Assembly: GCA_964495385.1 (NCBI GenBank)
Contig: CAZBVO010000002.1
Span: forward strand, 44,653 to 108,652
Direction of reading: 5' to 3'
Origin: CAG-1138 sp964495385
Lineage (GTDB): Bacteria; Bacillota; Clostridia; Christensenellales; CAG-917
DNA length: 64,000 bases
Position numbers and translations under genes: made by a program. The notes under the pieces were generated by a model. The model had not been told where the DNA came from and ran no database searches. It was given only the letters and a program-made list of their open reading frames with translations. This document shows positions 50,641 to 60,619 of this stretch, piece after piece. Positions within the stretch are counted from its first letter, which is position 1. Each line of letters opens with the position of its first letter.

Positions 50641-53600
50641 TTATGGCCTTAACACCTCCACCGTTATTTTTTTACCGGGCACAATGCCTATCCGATCGGT
50701 TCCCAAGATGTTTACGCCGTCCGCTTTAAGTGCCTTTTCGCCCCGTTTGTACTCGATCGAAACTTCTCCGCCGGCGTGTTTCAGCGTTAAAACGGTGCCC
50801 AAAATCGCCTCGGGAATGCCCCGTGGATTTATCGATACGGAGTTTTTGAAAAGCGAAATCCCGAACAAATCCTCCATCATCACCTTAAAACACCAGGACG
50901 CGCTTCCGGTGTACCAACTCCAGCCCGAGCGGCCGTAATTGTCCTTTGAAGTGTAAACGTCGGCCGACAAAACGTAGGGTTCGCCCCGATAATTTCCGTT
51001 CAAAAGATTTTGCGTTACGGGGTTTATGCCGTCCAAAACCCTGTACGCCTGCTCGGTTCGGCCTCGCTTAAAAAGCGCCGAAACAAGCCATATCGCACCG
51101 TGAGTGTACTGGCCGCCGTTTTCCCTTATGCCTTCGGGATAGCGAGAAATATAACCCAAATCAACCGTGTCGTTAACGGGCGGATCGAGCAAACGTACGA
51201 TGCCGTCCTCTCCGACAAGCTTCATTGCTGCATCCAAACATTTGTCAGCCTCCTCGTCGGATGCGATTTCCGACAACACTGCCCACGCCTGCGAAATGAC
51301 GTCGATTTTTATCACTTCCGAATTTTTGCTCCCGAGCCACAGTCCGTCTTTAGTTACAAGACGTTTAAAGTAGCCGTTTTCAAAAGTTTTTTTGACAGAT
51401 TTTTTCAATTTTTCGGCAAAACCAATCCAAAAAAACTTTGTTTTTGAATCCGAAATATACTCGACAAAGTCTTTTAGGCATTTGTAAAAGAACATCGAAA
51501 GCCAAACGCTCTCGCCTCTTTTTTCGTCGCCGACGTTGTTTAGGGCATCGTTCCAATCGCCGCCGTAAACCATAATCAATCCGTTTTCGCCGCAACGAGC
51601 GGTTTTTTCAAAGGCCTTTAAAACGTGGTCGGACAAACGCTCGGCGTAATCGGTGGCAACCAACCGTTCGAATCTGTCGTTTTCCAAATCGGCAAGCGGC
51701 GGCGAGGTCAGGTACGGAACGCAAACGTCAAGGATTTCTCTGTCGCCCGTCGCTTTTATATACTCCGTGACGGCATAAGCCAAAAACAGCCTGTCGTCCG
51801 AAATTCTCGTTCTGATTCCGTAGCCGGTGTTGTGCCACCAATGGACCGCATCGCCCCCTTCGTACTGTTTGTTTGCACAGTCAAGGATAATTTCCTTTGC
51901 CAACTTAGCGTCGAACCACAGCGCCGAAAGCGCATCCTGCAAAACGTCCCTGAATCCGTACGCTCCGCCCACCTGCCAAAAGCTTGCCCGAGCGTTTATC
52001 CTGCACGAAAGCGTCTGATACGGAAGCCAATTTGCCAGAAGCGCAAGTTTTTTGTCGCCGCCCGTTATTCTTACGGGATTCAACGATTCCCACCTCGCGA
52101 CCGCTTTTTCCTCACTCTCGTCCGACACGACACTTTGGTCGGCCGCCTTTACGTTCGGACACAAAGTATATACAAGTTTTATGCTCTCGCCGTAAGACAA
52201 CGTAAATTTTGCGACCGACGCAAAGCACTTTACGTTAAGCCGCCTTTTAGGTTGAAAATATTCACCTACGTCACATCGGTTTTTGACGTTTCCCGCATCT
52301 AAAACCGCCCGAGCTTCTTTAGGCAGTTTAAGCACGCAACCTATGCCGTTTCGGATGTTTTTTGCCAAAATTTTGTCGCCTTCCGCCCTAACAATAGTAA
52401 ACGCACCGTCGGGCATATACCCCAACGAAAGGTCAAAATCGGTTATGAGGCAAAACTCTTTTTTGTTTTTCGACTTGGACGTAATTTCAACTTCGTAGCG
52501 TTTGCAAGTGCCGTCCGAAAGCATATATTGGGTAAATTTTGTTTGAGCCTCGGTAGTTTCGGTCAAAAACTCGACCGCTCCTTTTTTAAACACGGCCGTC
52601 GAATTTTCGGTAAGCGAAAAACTTTTGCCGCCATAAGTCAACACGAACTTTTCGGACACGGGCGGCGAAACGGTATCGCTGTCCCAAACCGTCACTTTGC
52701 ATTCGCGACTGTTGAAAAACCAGCTGTGTCCGGCTCCGCAATCGGTGCAAACAAAACCGCCGTCCCGTTCGGCAACGACGTCCGAATAAGGCAACGCATG
52801 GGGTTTTCGACCGTCCGAAACATATTCGAAATTTCCGTCGGAGAAAACAAACGAGCCGTTTCCGACGTCAAAATCTCCTAAGATTTTAGGCCTATTTGCC
52901 GTTTTTTTGCGATTTTTTGGCTTTACAACAGGCACTTTTCGTTCGTCGTCAAAACCGTTGAAGCTTCTAAAACAGTATTTTTCAACCGATTCATCCTCGC
53001 CCGAAAGCTCAACCAAAAATATTCTGTTCCCCAAAAGTTCCGTTCTGAGCCGTGAAGTTATTTTGCGGTAAACTTCGCCGCCGTAACGCTCTTTTTCGAC
53101 GTACCCGACAACAAGGTTGCAATCGATTCCGAAGCGCAACAGCCGATAAAACCCTTCTAAATATTGCACGAAATCGCCATCGGATTCCTCGCCGTAGCCC
53201 AAGTACAAAGCCTTTCTTGAAAAATCCGAAGTCAAAAGCTTTGCCCGACCGTTAGCGCAATCGAGCATGGCTTTAAGCTTTCCGTCGGAATACGGAACGT
53301 AAAGCAACGCGGCAAACAGGCGGTTAAAATATCTTTTTGCTTCTCCGCTCATATCACACGTTACGGCGGCACCGTTCCCTTTTGCAAAATAAGGCGAAAG
53401 CGGCCGCTCCAAAAGCTTTAAGGCTTGTTTTTCGTCCGTGGCAAAAGCGGTCGAAACCTCCACCCGTCCCGTTGCGCCGGCAGCGACGGTAAGTTCGCCG
53501 TAAAACGCCAAGCAAGGCTCCAAGGTGTCCCCGAAGCGGCTTTCGGGAAGTTTTTCGTAAATTAAAGCGTCGGCAAGCGTGCGTCCCTTTCCGATAAAAG

Positions 53601-56600
53601 CAAATCGGTCGGCAACGCCCGTAGCTCCGTATAGCCCCTTTGCCGTAAGAACGCAATATTTTTCCTCCTCGGATGCCGCAAACCGTCTACGACAAGTCAT
53701 CCGCAATACGCCGTCCGAGTCCGTCGACGAGGTCGTTCGACAAAACAAATTGTTGAAACATCTGTGCGCATAATCGGCCTCTAATGAGCCTAAAAGCGGT
53801 TCGGAATAGTAAAAAACCGTGTAAGTTTTTGCCGTTTTTGCCGTGTTTTCGACCTCGAGCACCCGTCTTTCGCCGCAGTAAAGCGACGGACAAGTCACCT
53901 CTTCCGATACAAAACCGTTTTTAAAAACCGCCTTACCGCTTAAAAACTCGACCGAAAAATCCCCTCTTTTTTTAAGCGGCGAAAAAGTGGGCGAAATCAA
54001 AACGCCGTCATCCTCGTCCCTTATAACGAAAAAGCTGCCCGACAAAGCGCAAAGGTCTTTTCTGAACCTCGTAACGTAGCACCCGTCGGCATAGGAATAT
54101 CCCTCCCCGAAATCGTTCACGGCCACGTTGTAACCGTCGCCCTCGATAAGGTTGAACCGGGGCAAAAGCATCCCTCCGCCGTATTTTTCAAAAAATTCGC
54201 CACCCGAAAAACGCTTGTATTCGAAACCGTTTTGCTTTGCCTTTCTCGGTTTCGAGTCGTCCGCACGCTCGGTCAGCAGCATTTCGGCACCCTTCATCCG
54301 CTCATCGGCCATAAAAGCCTTTCTGACAGCGCCCGAACGCAAATAGTTGCAAACGGCCGCAAGTGTCATCCCGACGTGGTGCGCCATATATTCCGAAACC
54401 ACCCTTTTGGTGCCGTCTCGGAAGTCGATTGCCTCGAAAAAGCCGTATTTTCCGTATGCTTCCGCCCTCAGCGCGCGCAAGTTGGAAATCGCCTCGTCGG
54501 GAAAAACCTCCAAACAAAGTGCGGACGAATAAGGCGAAATCACGCACGAATTGACTTTGTCTCTTAAAGCTATCGAATTTATACCGTACGCCTCGTAGCG
54601 AAAGTTTCCGCACTCGTCAAGGTCGGCGTTGCCGCTTTCGGATATTCCCCAAAAACCATGGCACGTCGATTTCATCTGCGCCTTTACGGCAAGTTTAACC
54701 GAGCGATGAACGGCTCCATGACCGTCGGTAGGCAAAAACAGCCTGGGCATCAAGTACTCGAACATCGTTCCGCTCCAGCTTGCCAAAACGTTTCCGCCTG
54801 CGGCCGACAGCAAAATTTTTTCGGTCGAAAAATAGCCGTCCGTGCTTCTTTTTAGCGCGCCGTAAACGTAATAAAGCAAGCTTGCTTCGCTCATTTTGAG
54901 GTCGTAATACCCCTCAAATTTGTTTTTCAAAACGTTGTATCCGATATAAAACTGCTTGCGTTTTTTGTCAAACAACAAGTCAAAATCGGTTTCTTTTGTC
55001 ATTTTTTTGCAAATTTTTTCGATTTTGCCGCCAAAAAACGAACCGCACGCAATAAGTGCCGCCACAAAATTGCCGCTGTCGACGGACGAAACAAACCTCG
55101 GCTCAAGCGGCTTTTTTGTTTTTACCGAATACCAATTGAACAAATGCCCCCTGAATTTTTCAAGTTTGTTCACCGCTTGCAAAATCGTTTGCACTCTTTC
55201 GGCCGCCGCTTCTTTACTCGAAAAACCCAACGACGTCGCCGCAATTTCCGCCACAAGCGAAAAGCCGACGTTGGTCGGCGAAGTGTAGTCGGCGCTTACC
55301 GTCCGGTCGCCGAAAATGACGTGATCGGCAACAAGCCCGTCTACGGTATTGTCCGAAAAATACGCGTACGCCGCCCTTGCCGCCGCAAGAAGCATGGCAT
55401 CGGTCTTTGCCGTTTCGACGCTTTCGCTCTTTTTTCCGCTTCCGAAAGTTTTCCATTTAAGCATATTCTTTCCCGCCGCAAGTTTGTAGACCGCCGCAAA
55501 AAACGTCAGGGTGTCGAAAACCCCGTCTCCTAAAAGCGCAAACGGCCTTACAAGCAACGCCGCAAGCCTTTTCAGAAACTTCCTCGAGGCGTACACGAAA
55601 CGCTCGGTAAAAAGCAATTTTGCGGCCGATACAAGCGACAACATTTGGAAAGCCGAACACAGCAAAGCCGCTACCGCGAACGCTAACTTCGACGCGCCGA
55701 AAAACGTCAACGCCAAAACCACTACCGAGCATATTGCCGACAGTTTGGAAAAGGCGTTGCAGAACATCAGCAATCGGTATTCCAAAGGAATACTTTTTCC
55801 TATTCGCTCCAAAAAGTAAAGCAATCCTACGTCGCCCACGTTCCAGCGCATGCGTCTCGTCAAGTACTGCCCGACGTTTTCCGGCGCATCTTCGAACACG
55901 TCGACGTCGACGGCACGGGTGTTAAGCAGCGAGCCTTCCAAAACGTCGTGGCTCAAAAGTTTGTTTTCGGCAAAACGTCCCGTCAACTTCTCGTGAAAAG
56001 CCGAAAGGCGGTAAATTCCCTTGCCCGTAAAAATGCCTTTGCCGAAAGCATCCGAAAAATTGTCGCACGATCCGAAGTAAACGTCGGCTCCGGCACCGTC
56101 CGAGAACAATTTGGAAAAAGCGGTTTTAATGCTGAACGAATTGATTTTTGGGCAAAAAGCCATCATTTCGACCTTTAAGTTGTCGGGATGAAGCATAGCT
56201 TTTACCGCACGCGAAATCGCCCCGGGCAAAAATCGGCTGTCCTCATCGGCAACCACCATAAACACAGGCCGAGGCGGCACGTTTAAAAGCAAACTAAACG
56301 ACTCTTTCAAGCCCTCTGCAAGCAAACGGTGCAAATCCTCGAGCGCACCCCTTTTCCGCTCCCTCGGTTGCCATTTACCGTCGATAAACGTGCGCTTTCG
56401 AACCGCCAACGCCACGCCCGAAAGTTCGTTTTGCAAGGTTTTAAGTATCCAAGCGTCGTCGTCCAAAACTTCCGACTCGCCCGATTTTAGGTCGGCAAGC
56501 AACAGAAAGCTTATGTTTTTGCCACCGTTCGAGGCCTTTAGCGCATTCATCGAAACCGCCAATCTTTTGGCATCGGACACCGACGAAAGGTATGCAGGCA

Positions 56601-57921
56601 CCACAACGAGCGTCGCCGCACCGTCGGGCAAAGCGTCGCACTCTAAATGTAAAACGGGTTTTTGTTGCGAAAAGAAACTTGCTATTTTGTATGCCGCCCT
56701 TTCCGAAAGCCGCAAAAAAGCAACCGCCGACGTCACTGCCGACGACAAAGAAACCGAATAACTTGCTCCGCCGATGCCGCACAGCAAGCCTATGCCGACA
56801 GAGACAATCGCTTCCGACGTCAAAAACGCCGTAAGGGCGATTATCGGGGCCGGCTTGTCGGACTTAGGGGTAAAAACGCCGTCCGAAAGCGCCTTTTTGA
56901 TTTGCCTCGGGGACGCAAAGCAAAGCTCGGTTACGCCCACCTGCGACGAAGTTTCAAACTCAAGCAGCTTTCGGGCAAAATCGCGCTCATCGACGTTTAA
57001 AGAAGTTGCCAAAGCGGAAAATCGCTTCAAAACCAAAGGCCTGTCCTCTTTTGCGGTTGACGAAAAAGCTTTGCTTTTTTGCAATATCTTCTCGGGTGAG
57101 TAGCACTTTTCGACGTCCTCGACCGTCCCTCCGAGGTTAAACAGCGAATTTATCACGTTTTCGCAAACGACGGAACACTCGATAAGTTTTTCGGAAAAAA
57201 GCCTGTCGACGTCGGATGCGCTTTTTCCGCCCTCGGCAAGAAACGCCTGAATTTGTTGCGACACCGAAAGGTTGCCCTTTATGGCAAAGTGCAAATACTC
57301 GTTGTCCGAAAGGTGCTTTCGGGGCACTCTTTTAAGCTTGGTTGCCCAAAATTTTGCCCGATTAAGCCTAACACACTCGTCCGCCAACGCCGCAACGTAT
57401 TTAAGCAAAACGTAGGTGAACGCTTTTTTGGCGGCCGCAATTTCGTCGTAGCCAAAGCCGCAAAGCTTATCCGCTTCCGAAAACGCAAGTTCGACGTTGT
57501 CTTTTTCAAGTATGCCGCACTCCGACTCGACTATTTTTTCGCACAGCAAAACCACACGGGGTTTATCCTCCGCATGCGGTAGCAGGCAAAAACCGTCGAA
57601 ATTTTCAGAAAGTGCGCCCTTAATTTTAAAATGGTTTTCGTACAACCTCGTTTCGAAATCGAAAAACGGCTCGCCGCGCTTTGCTTTTTTGTGCAAAACT
57701 TTCACGGCTTTTTCGATGCGAGCGTCAAATTCCTCGACGTTCACGCCCGCGCCACCCGAGGTCGGCCTCGGCATTTGCGACAAAAAAGATGCGACGTTTT
57801 TGACAAATTCGTCACGTTGGCACTTATTCAAAAACTCACCGCATTCAAACGGTTTGTTTGCGTTTTTTAAACAAATTATCGCAATCAAAAACAAAAATGT
57901 AATAAAACAAGCCCAAATCAT
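50641..57921 (-). CDS. Cyclic beta-1,2-glucan synthase-like protein (GT84-glucoamylase-GH94)
   Basis: 2426 residues, by far the largest gene here. N-terminal helix (1-19), helices at about 360-405, a GT84/GT2-like catalytic region with VADEDSRFLPGA near 557 and QYLTRRMRWNVGD near 685 (a QxxRW-like site), helices at about 715-815, a glucoamylase-like domain (about 840-1230, FSLVAEIAATSLGFSSKEAA), and a GH94 part at the C-terminal half with GGDWNDALNNVG near 2125. This is the NdvB architecture, which makes and cyclises beta-1,2-glucan; related GH94 multidomain proteins make other beta-glucans. No partner genes for export or modification are adjacent. No Shine-Dalgarno or clear promoter is seen before the ATG. 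Confidence 0.85.
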   Translation of the reverse strand: MIWACFITFLFLIAIICLKNANKPFECGEFLNKCQRDEFVKNVASFLSQMPRPTSGGAGVNVEEFDARIEKAVKVLHKKAKRGEPFFDFETRLYENHFKIKGALSENFDGFCLLPHAEDKPRVVLLCEKIVESECGILEKDNVELAFSEADKLCGFGYDEIAAAKKAFTYVLLKYVAALADECVRLNRAKFWATKLKRVPRKHLSDNEYLHFAIKGNLSVSQQIQAFLAEGGKSASDVDRLFSEKLIECSVVCENVINSLFNLGGTVEDVEKCYSPEKILQKSKAFSSTAKEDRPLVLKRFSALATSLNVDERDFARKLLEFETSSQVGVTELCFASPRQIKKALSDGVFTPKSDKPAPIIALTAFLTSEAIVSVGIGLLCGIGGASYSVSLSSAVTSAVAFLRLSERAAYKIASFFSQQKPVLHLECDALPDGAATLVVVPAYLSSVSDAKRLAVSMNALKASNGGKNISFLLLADLKSGESEVLDDDAWILKTLQNELSGVALAVRKRTFIDGKWQPRERKRGALEDLHRLLAEGLKESFSLLLNVPPRPVFMVVADEDSRFLPGAISRAVKAMLHPDNLKVEMMAFCPKINSFSIKTAFSKLFSDGAGADVYFGSCDNFSDAFGKGIFTGKGIYRLSAFHEKLTGRFAENKLLSHDVLEGSLLNTRAVDVDVFEDAPENVGQYLTRRMRWNVGDVGLLYFLERIGKSIPLEYRLLMFCNAFSKLSAICSVVVLALTFFGASKLAFAVAALLCSAFQMLSLVSAAKLLFTERFVYASRKFLKRLAALLVRPFALLGDGVFDTLTFFAAVYKLAAGKNMLKWKTFGSGKKSESVETAKTDAMLLAAARAAYAYFSDNTVDGLVADHVIFGDRTVSADYTSPTNVGFSLVAEIAATSLGFSSKEAAAERVQTILQAVNKLEKFRGHLFNWYSVKTKKPLEPRFVSSVDSGNFVAALIACGSFFGGKIEKICKKMTKETDFDLLFDKKRKQFYIGYNVLKNKFEGYYDLKMSEASLLYYVYGALKRSTDGYFSTEKILLSAAGGNVLASWSGTMFEYLMPRLFLPTDGHGAVHRSVKLAVKAQMKSTCHGFWGISESGNADLDECGNFRYEAYGINSIALRDKVNSCVISPYSSALCLEVFPDEAISNLRALRAEAYGKYGFFEAIDFRDGTKRVVSEYMAHHVGMTLAAVCNYLRSGAVRKAFMADERMKGAEMLLTERADDSKPRKAKQNGFEYKRFSGGEFFEKYGGGMLLPRFNLIEGDGYNVAVNDFGEGYSYADGCYVTRFRKDLCALSGSFFVIRDEDDGVLISPTFSPLKKRGDFSVEFLSGKAVFKNGFVSEEVTCPSLYCGERRVLEVENTAKTAKTYTVFYYSEPLLGSLEADYAHRCFNNLFCRTTSSTDSDGVLRMTCRRRFAASEEEKYCVLTAKGLYGATGVADRFAFIGKGRTLADALIYEKLPESRFGDTLEPCLAFYGELTVAAGATGRVEVSTAFATDEKQALKLLERPLSPYFAKGNGAAVTCDMSGEAKRYFNRLFAALLYVPYSDGKLKAMLDCANGRAKLLTSDFSRKALYLGYGEESDGDFVQYLEGFYRLLRFGIDCNLVVGYVEKERYGGEVYRKITSRLRTELLGNRIFLVELSGEDESVEKYCFRSFNGFDDERKVPVVKPKNRKKTANRPKILGDFDVGNGSFVFSDGNFEYVSDGRKPHALPYSDVVAERDGGFVCTDCGAGHSWFFNSRECKVTVWDSDTVSPPVSEKFVLTYGGKSFSLTENSTAVFKKGAVEFLTETTEAQTKFTQYMLSDGTCKRYEVEITSKSKNKKEFCLITDFDLSLGYMPDGAFTIVRAEGDKILAKNIRNGIGCVLKLPKEARAVLDAGNVKNRCDVGEYFQPKRRLNVKCFASVAKFTLSYGESIKLVYTLCPNVKAADQSVVSDESEEKAVARWESLNPVRITGGDKKLALLANWLPYQTLSCRINARASFWQVGGAYGFRDVLQDALSALWFDAKLAKEIILDCANKQYEGGDAVHWWHNTGYGIRTRISDDRLFLAYAVTEYIKATGDREILDVCVPYLTSPPLADLENDRFERLVATDYAERLSDHVLKAFEKTARCGENGLIMVYGGDWNDALNNVGDEKRGESVWLSMFFYKCLKDFVEYISDSKTKFFWIGFAEKLKKSVKKTFENGYFKRLVTKDGLWLGSKNSEVIKIDVISQAWAVLSEIASDEEADKCLDAAMKLVGEDGIVRLLDPPVNDTVDLGYISRYPEGIRENGGQYTHGAIWLVSALFKRGRTEQAYRVLDGINPVTQNLLNGNYRGEPYVLSADVYTSKDNYGRSGWSWYTGSASWCFKVMMEDLFGISLFKNSVSINPRGIPEAILGTVLTLKHAGGEVSIEYKRGEKALKADGVNILGTDRIGIVPGKKITVEVLRP

Positions 57922-57962
57922 ATCAAAATTTTGGACGCAAAATCAATCCGATATACCCAAAA

Positions 57963-57996
57963 AGGAAAAAAGCACGAAACCCTGAGGTTCCGCGCT
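57963..57996 (-). terminator. Terminator of RNase P RNA
   Basis: On the minus strand AGCGCGGAACC, short loop, GGGTTTCGTGCT, followed by six T. It starts just after the P1 stem of the RNA. Confidence 0.85.
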
Positions 57997-58000
57997 TAAT

Positions 58001-58370
58001 GCGAGATAGTCTGTAAGCCGAGTTCTGTCTTGAACGGTCATCTGTCTAGACGTACGGTTACCCGCACGTTCAAGCGATTTTGCAGACGGACGGGCCGCCC
58101 GAAGTCTGCGTTCTCTTGCACCGAATGGGGTTTACATGGCCGACTTGTCGCCAAGCCGCCGGTGAGCTCTTGCCTCGCCTTTCCACCCTTACACCGTAGC
58201 CGACGGAAATAAATGCTTATAACTTGGTCGGTTGACCTATAAAGGTCGGTGCGGTTTATTTCTGTTGCACTATCCCTGAAGTCGCCTTCGCAGGCCGTTA
58301 ACCTGCATCCTTGCCCTGTGGTGCTCGGACTTTCCTCATCGAAACCGATGCGACCGTCCGGCTAACTCGC
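58001..58370 (-). ncRNA. rnpB: RNase P RNA
   Basis: 370 nt on the minus strand. Conserved regions: the 5' GAGGAAAGTCCGAGC block, the J-region GCAACAGAA, the GGTGTAAGGGTGGAAAGG block, and the 3' ACAGAACTCGGCTTACAG. The P1 stem GCGAG/CTCGC closes the two ends. This catalytic RNA trims the 5' end of tRNAs. Its protein partner (rnpA) is not in the window. Confidence 0.96.
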
Positions 58371-58376
58371 AACCCT

Positions 58377-58404
58377 ATTATAACATCAAAATCCAATTTG
58401 TAAA
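58377..58404 (-). promoter_or_regulatory. sigma-A promoter of RNase P RNA
   Basis: On the minus strand TTTACA, 16 nt, TATAAT; the -10 ends 6 nt before the first P1 nucleotide. Confidence 0.85.
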
Positions 58405-58472
58405 GCATTTTTTCCCGGACATACAAAAAATGTCAGAAAACGGAATATATTGTAACACGTTTCGGAGGATTT

Positions 58473-59162
58473 ATGATTCAAAGTTTGTTGGGGATGTTCA
58501 AAGATTTGATGCTGTTCGGCTCGTTTGTCAACGTAAATTCGGGGTTTCCCATGCCGCTTTCGCCCGAAAAAGAGGCCGAATACATTCAAAAAAACCTCGA
58601 GGGCGACAAAAATGCCGCCGAAATTTTGATACGGCACAACCTGCGTCTGGTGGCGCACATCGCCAAAAAATATTCAAACTACCCCGACGCCGACGAACTT
58701 ATTTCCGTAGGCAGTATAGGCCTTATAAAAGCCGTGTCCACTTTCAATCCGTCCCACGGAGCGCATTTGGCAACCTATGCGGCAAGGTGCATCGAAAACG
58801 AAATTCTGATGATGCTTCGTGCCGGCAAAAAACATCTCGGCAACGTTTCGCTGTCCGATTCGGTGGGCACCGACAAGGACGGCAACGAGCTTGCACTTAT
58901 CGACCTTCTGCCCGAAACGGGCGAAAACGTGATAACCGACGTCGAAACGAGGCTTCAAACCGAACGCATAATGCAAATAATACAAAAAGTGCTTCTGCCT
59001 CGGGAATACAAAATAATTGCCATGCGCTACGGCATAGGCGGAGGCGCGGAACTTACGCAAAAAGAAGTGGCCGAAAAGTTCGGCATATCCCGAAGCTACG
59101 TCTCGAGAATCGAAAAAAAGGCCATCGAAAAAATCCGTGCCGAACTTAAAGACGAAATGTAA
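58473..59162 (+). CDS. sigK: RNA polymerase sporulation sigma factor SigK (pro-sigma-K)
   Basis: 229 residues on the plus strand, with CGGAGG before the ATG. An N-terminal hydrophobic pro-sequence (about 1-20, GMFKDLMLFGSF) precedes region 2 (IRHNLRLVAHIAKKYSNYPD and YAARCIENEILMMLR) and region 4 (QKEVAEKFGISRSYVSRIEK). It is continuous, so no skin element splits it. SigK controls late mother-cell genes; the SpoIVB signal upstream in the window leads to its activation in Bacillus. Confidence 0.95.
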   Translation: MIQSLLGMFKDLMLFGSFVNVNSGFPMPLSPEKEAEYIQKNLEGDKNAAEILIRHNLRLVAHIAKKYSNYPDADELISVGSIGLIKAVSTFNPSHGAHLATYAARCIENEILMMLRAGKKHLGNVSLSDSVGTDKDGNELALIDLLPETGENVITDVETRLQTERIMQIIQKVLLPREYKIIAMRYGIGGGAELTQKEVAEKFGISRSYVSRIEKKAIEKIRAELKDEM

Positions 59163-59178
59163 TTTGCATTTTAAAACC

Positions 59179-59206
59179 AAAAACCGCAGAAATCTGCGGT
59201 TTTTTT
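59179..59206. terminator. Bidirectional terminator between sigK and the RluA-family gene
   Basis: A 9-bp stem (AAACCGCAG with CTGCGGTTT). T runs flank it in both directions, so it can end both convergent genes. Confidence 0.88.
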
Positions 59207-59207
59207 G

Positions 59208-60026
59208 CTAAAAATCGGTGTATTCGACAATTTTTTTGTTCAAATAACTGAGTTTGCTGTCGGACGGGAAATCAAAAACAAGCTTGTATGCGGTCAGTTG
59301 CTGCTTTTTAAACCCCATTCGTCTGTTGATGTCGTCGCGACCGTACTTGCCGTCGCCCAAAACAAAGTGACCTATGCTTGCAAGGTGCGCCCTGATTTGA
59401 TGGGTGCGCCCGGTAACCAGCTCGACGTCCAGCACCGTGCTTTCGGGGAGTCGCTCGGAAACGGTGTACTTGGTGATGATTTCCTCTGCGCCGCGTTGCG
59501 GTTTTTGAACCACCGTTACCCTGCCTTTTTCGCCGTCTTTTAAAAGATATGCTTTAAGCGTGCGTTCGGAATCTGCAACACGCCCGTATACGTGCGCGCG
59601 ATAGAACTTGTGAACGTACCGTTTTTTGAAGGCTTCCAAAAGGCACTTTTCCGCTTCGGGATTTTTTGCAAAAACCAAAAGCCCGTCGGTGTTGGTGTCC
59701 AGCCTGTGGCACAGTACGTATTTGTCGTTAAGATTTCTGACCAAACCGTCAAAACCGCCGTCGCCTTCGGAAGGTATCCCCTTTGGCTTGTAAGCGACAA
59801 AAACGTTGTGGTCCTCAAAAACGGGCCGAACGGCAATTTCCTTGTTGTACAAAACCACTTCGTCGCCGGTGTTTACGGTTACGTCGCTGTTCACGCGTTT
59901 GCCGGCAACCTTAACGTCCTTGTTTCTGAGCAACTTGTTGAGGCTGTTGTACGAAACGTCCGGAGCGTATTCTGCAACCGCCCTCGACAGCTTTTGCGGT
60001 TTACCGGAGTTGACGAAAGTTTTCAT
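59208..60026 (-). CDS. RluA-family pseudouridine synthase
   Basis: 272 residues. S4-like N-terminus (about 1-75, RNKDVKVAGKRVNSDVTV), then the catalytic LCHRLDTNTDGLLVFAKN near 130 with the active Asp, and VTGRTHQIRAHLASIGHFVL near 220. It modifies rRNA or tRNA uridines; the exact target is unclear. It overlaps the nrdR stop by 4 bp. Confidence 0.93.
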   Translation of the reverse strand: MKTFVNSGKPQKLSRAVAEYAPDVSYNSLNKLLRNKDVKVAGKRVNSDVTVNTGDEVVLYNKEIAVRPVFEDHNVFVAYKPKGIPSEGDGGFDGLVRNLNDKYVLCHRLDTNTDGLLVFAKNPEAEKCLLEAFKKRYVHKFYRAHVYGRVADSERTLKAYLLKDGEKGRVTVVQKPQRGAEEIITKYTVSERLPESTVLDVELVTGRTHQIRAHLASIGHFVLGDGKYGRDDINRRMGFKKQQLTAYKLVFDFPSDSKLSYLNKKIVEYTDF

Positions 60027-60502
60027 TTTTGCGATTTTTCCAAACTTTCTTTAAGTTTCACAAGCGTTTCGATTTCGGAAAGCAAGGTGTTTATGTCCTT
60101 AAACTGGCGGTGAACCGAAGCAAAACGGACGTAAGCGACCTCGTCCACTTCTTTAAGCGCATCCATAACGTAGTCGCCGATTTGACCGGAAGTTATTTCC
60201 TGTTCGAGGCTGTTGTGCACGCGTTTTTCGATTTCGGAAACCATTTTTTCGATTTCCACCATAGGGACGGGACGTTTTTCGCAAGCCTTCAAAAGGCCGA
60301 CGCGAATTTTGTTGGGATCAAAAATCTGACGGTTACCGCTTTTTTTGATAACCATAATAGGCGTTTGTTCGACGGTTTCATAGGTGGTGAAACGCTTGCC
60401 GCAAGAGGTGCATTCCCTTCTGCGCCTTATAGAAGTTCCGTCCTCGCTGAGACGGCTGTCGATGACCTTACTGTCCAACGATCCGCAATACATACATTTC
60501 AT
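60023..60502 (-). CDS. nrdR: Transcriptional repressor NrdR
   Basis: 159 residues. Zinc ribbon MKCMYCGSLDSKVIDSR with the second Cys pair in CTSCGKRF, then an ATP-cone domain (about 50-135, VGLLKACEKRPVPMVEIEKM). It represses ribonucleotide reductase genes when dATP is high. GGAG lies about 10 nt before the ATG. Confidence 0.96.
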   Translation of the reverse strand: MKCMYCGSLDSKVIDSRLSEDGTSIRRRRECTSCGKRFTTYETVEQTPIMVIKKSGNRQIFDPNKIRVGLLKACEKRPVPMVEIEKMVSEIEKRVHNSLEQEITSGQIGDYVMDALKEVDEVAYVRFASVHRQFKDINTLLSEIETLVKLKESLEKSQK

Positions 60503-60533
60503 TTTCCAACGCTCCGAATTTTGTTATGCTTAA

Positions 60534-60562
60534 ATTTTAGTCTTATTTTTGCAAAAAGTCAA
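60534..60562 (-). promoter_or_regulatory. sigma-A-type promoter for nrdR
   Basis: On the minus strand TTGACT, 17 nt, TAAAAT, in the divergent gap with the plus-strand ymxH-like gene. Confidence 0.62.
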
Positions 60563-60619
60563 AGATTTTGTCACTCATTTGACTTTTGCGGCATAATTTA
60601 GCCATACGGAGGGCAAAAA

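Noticed and set aside
58030..58212. 60-residue plus-strand frame
   Set aside because: Antisense to RNase P RNA.
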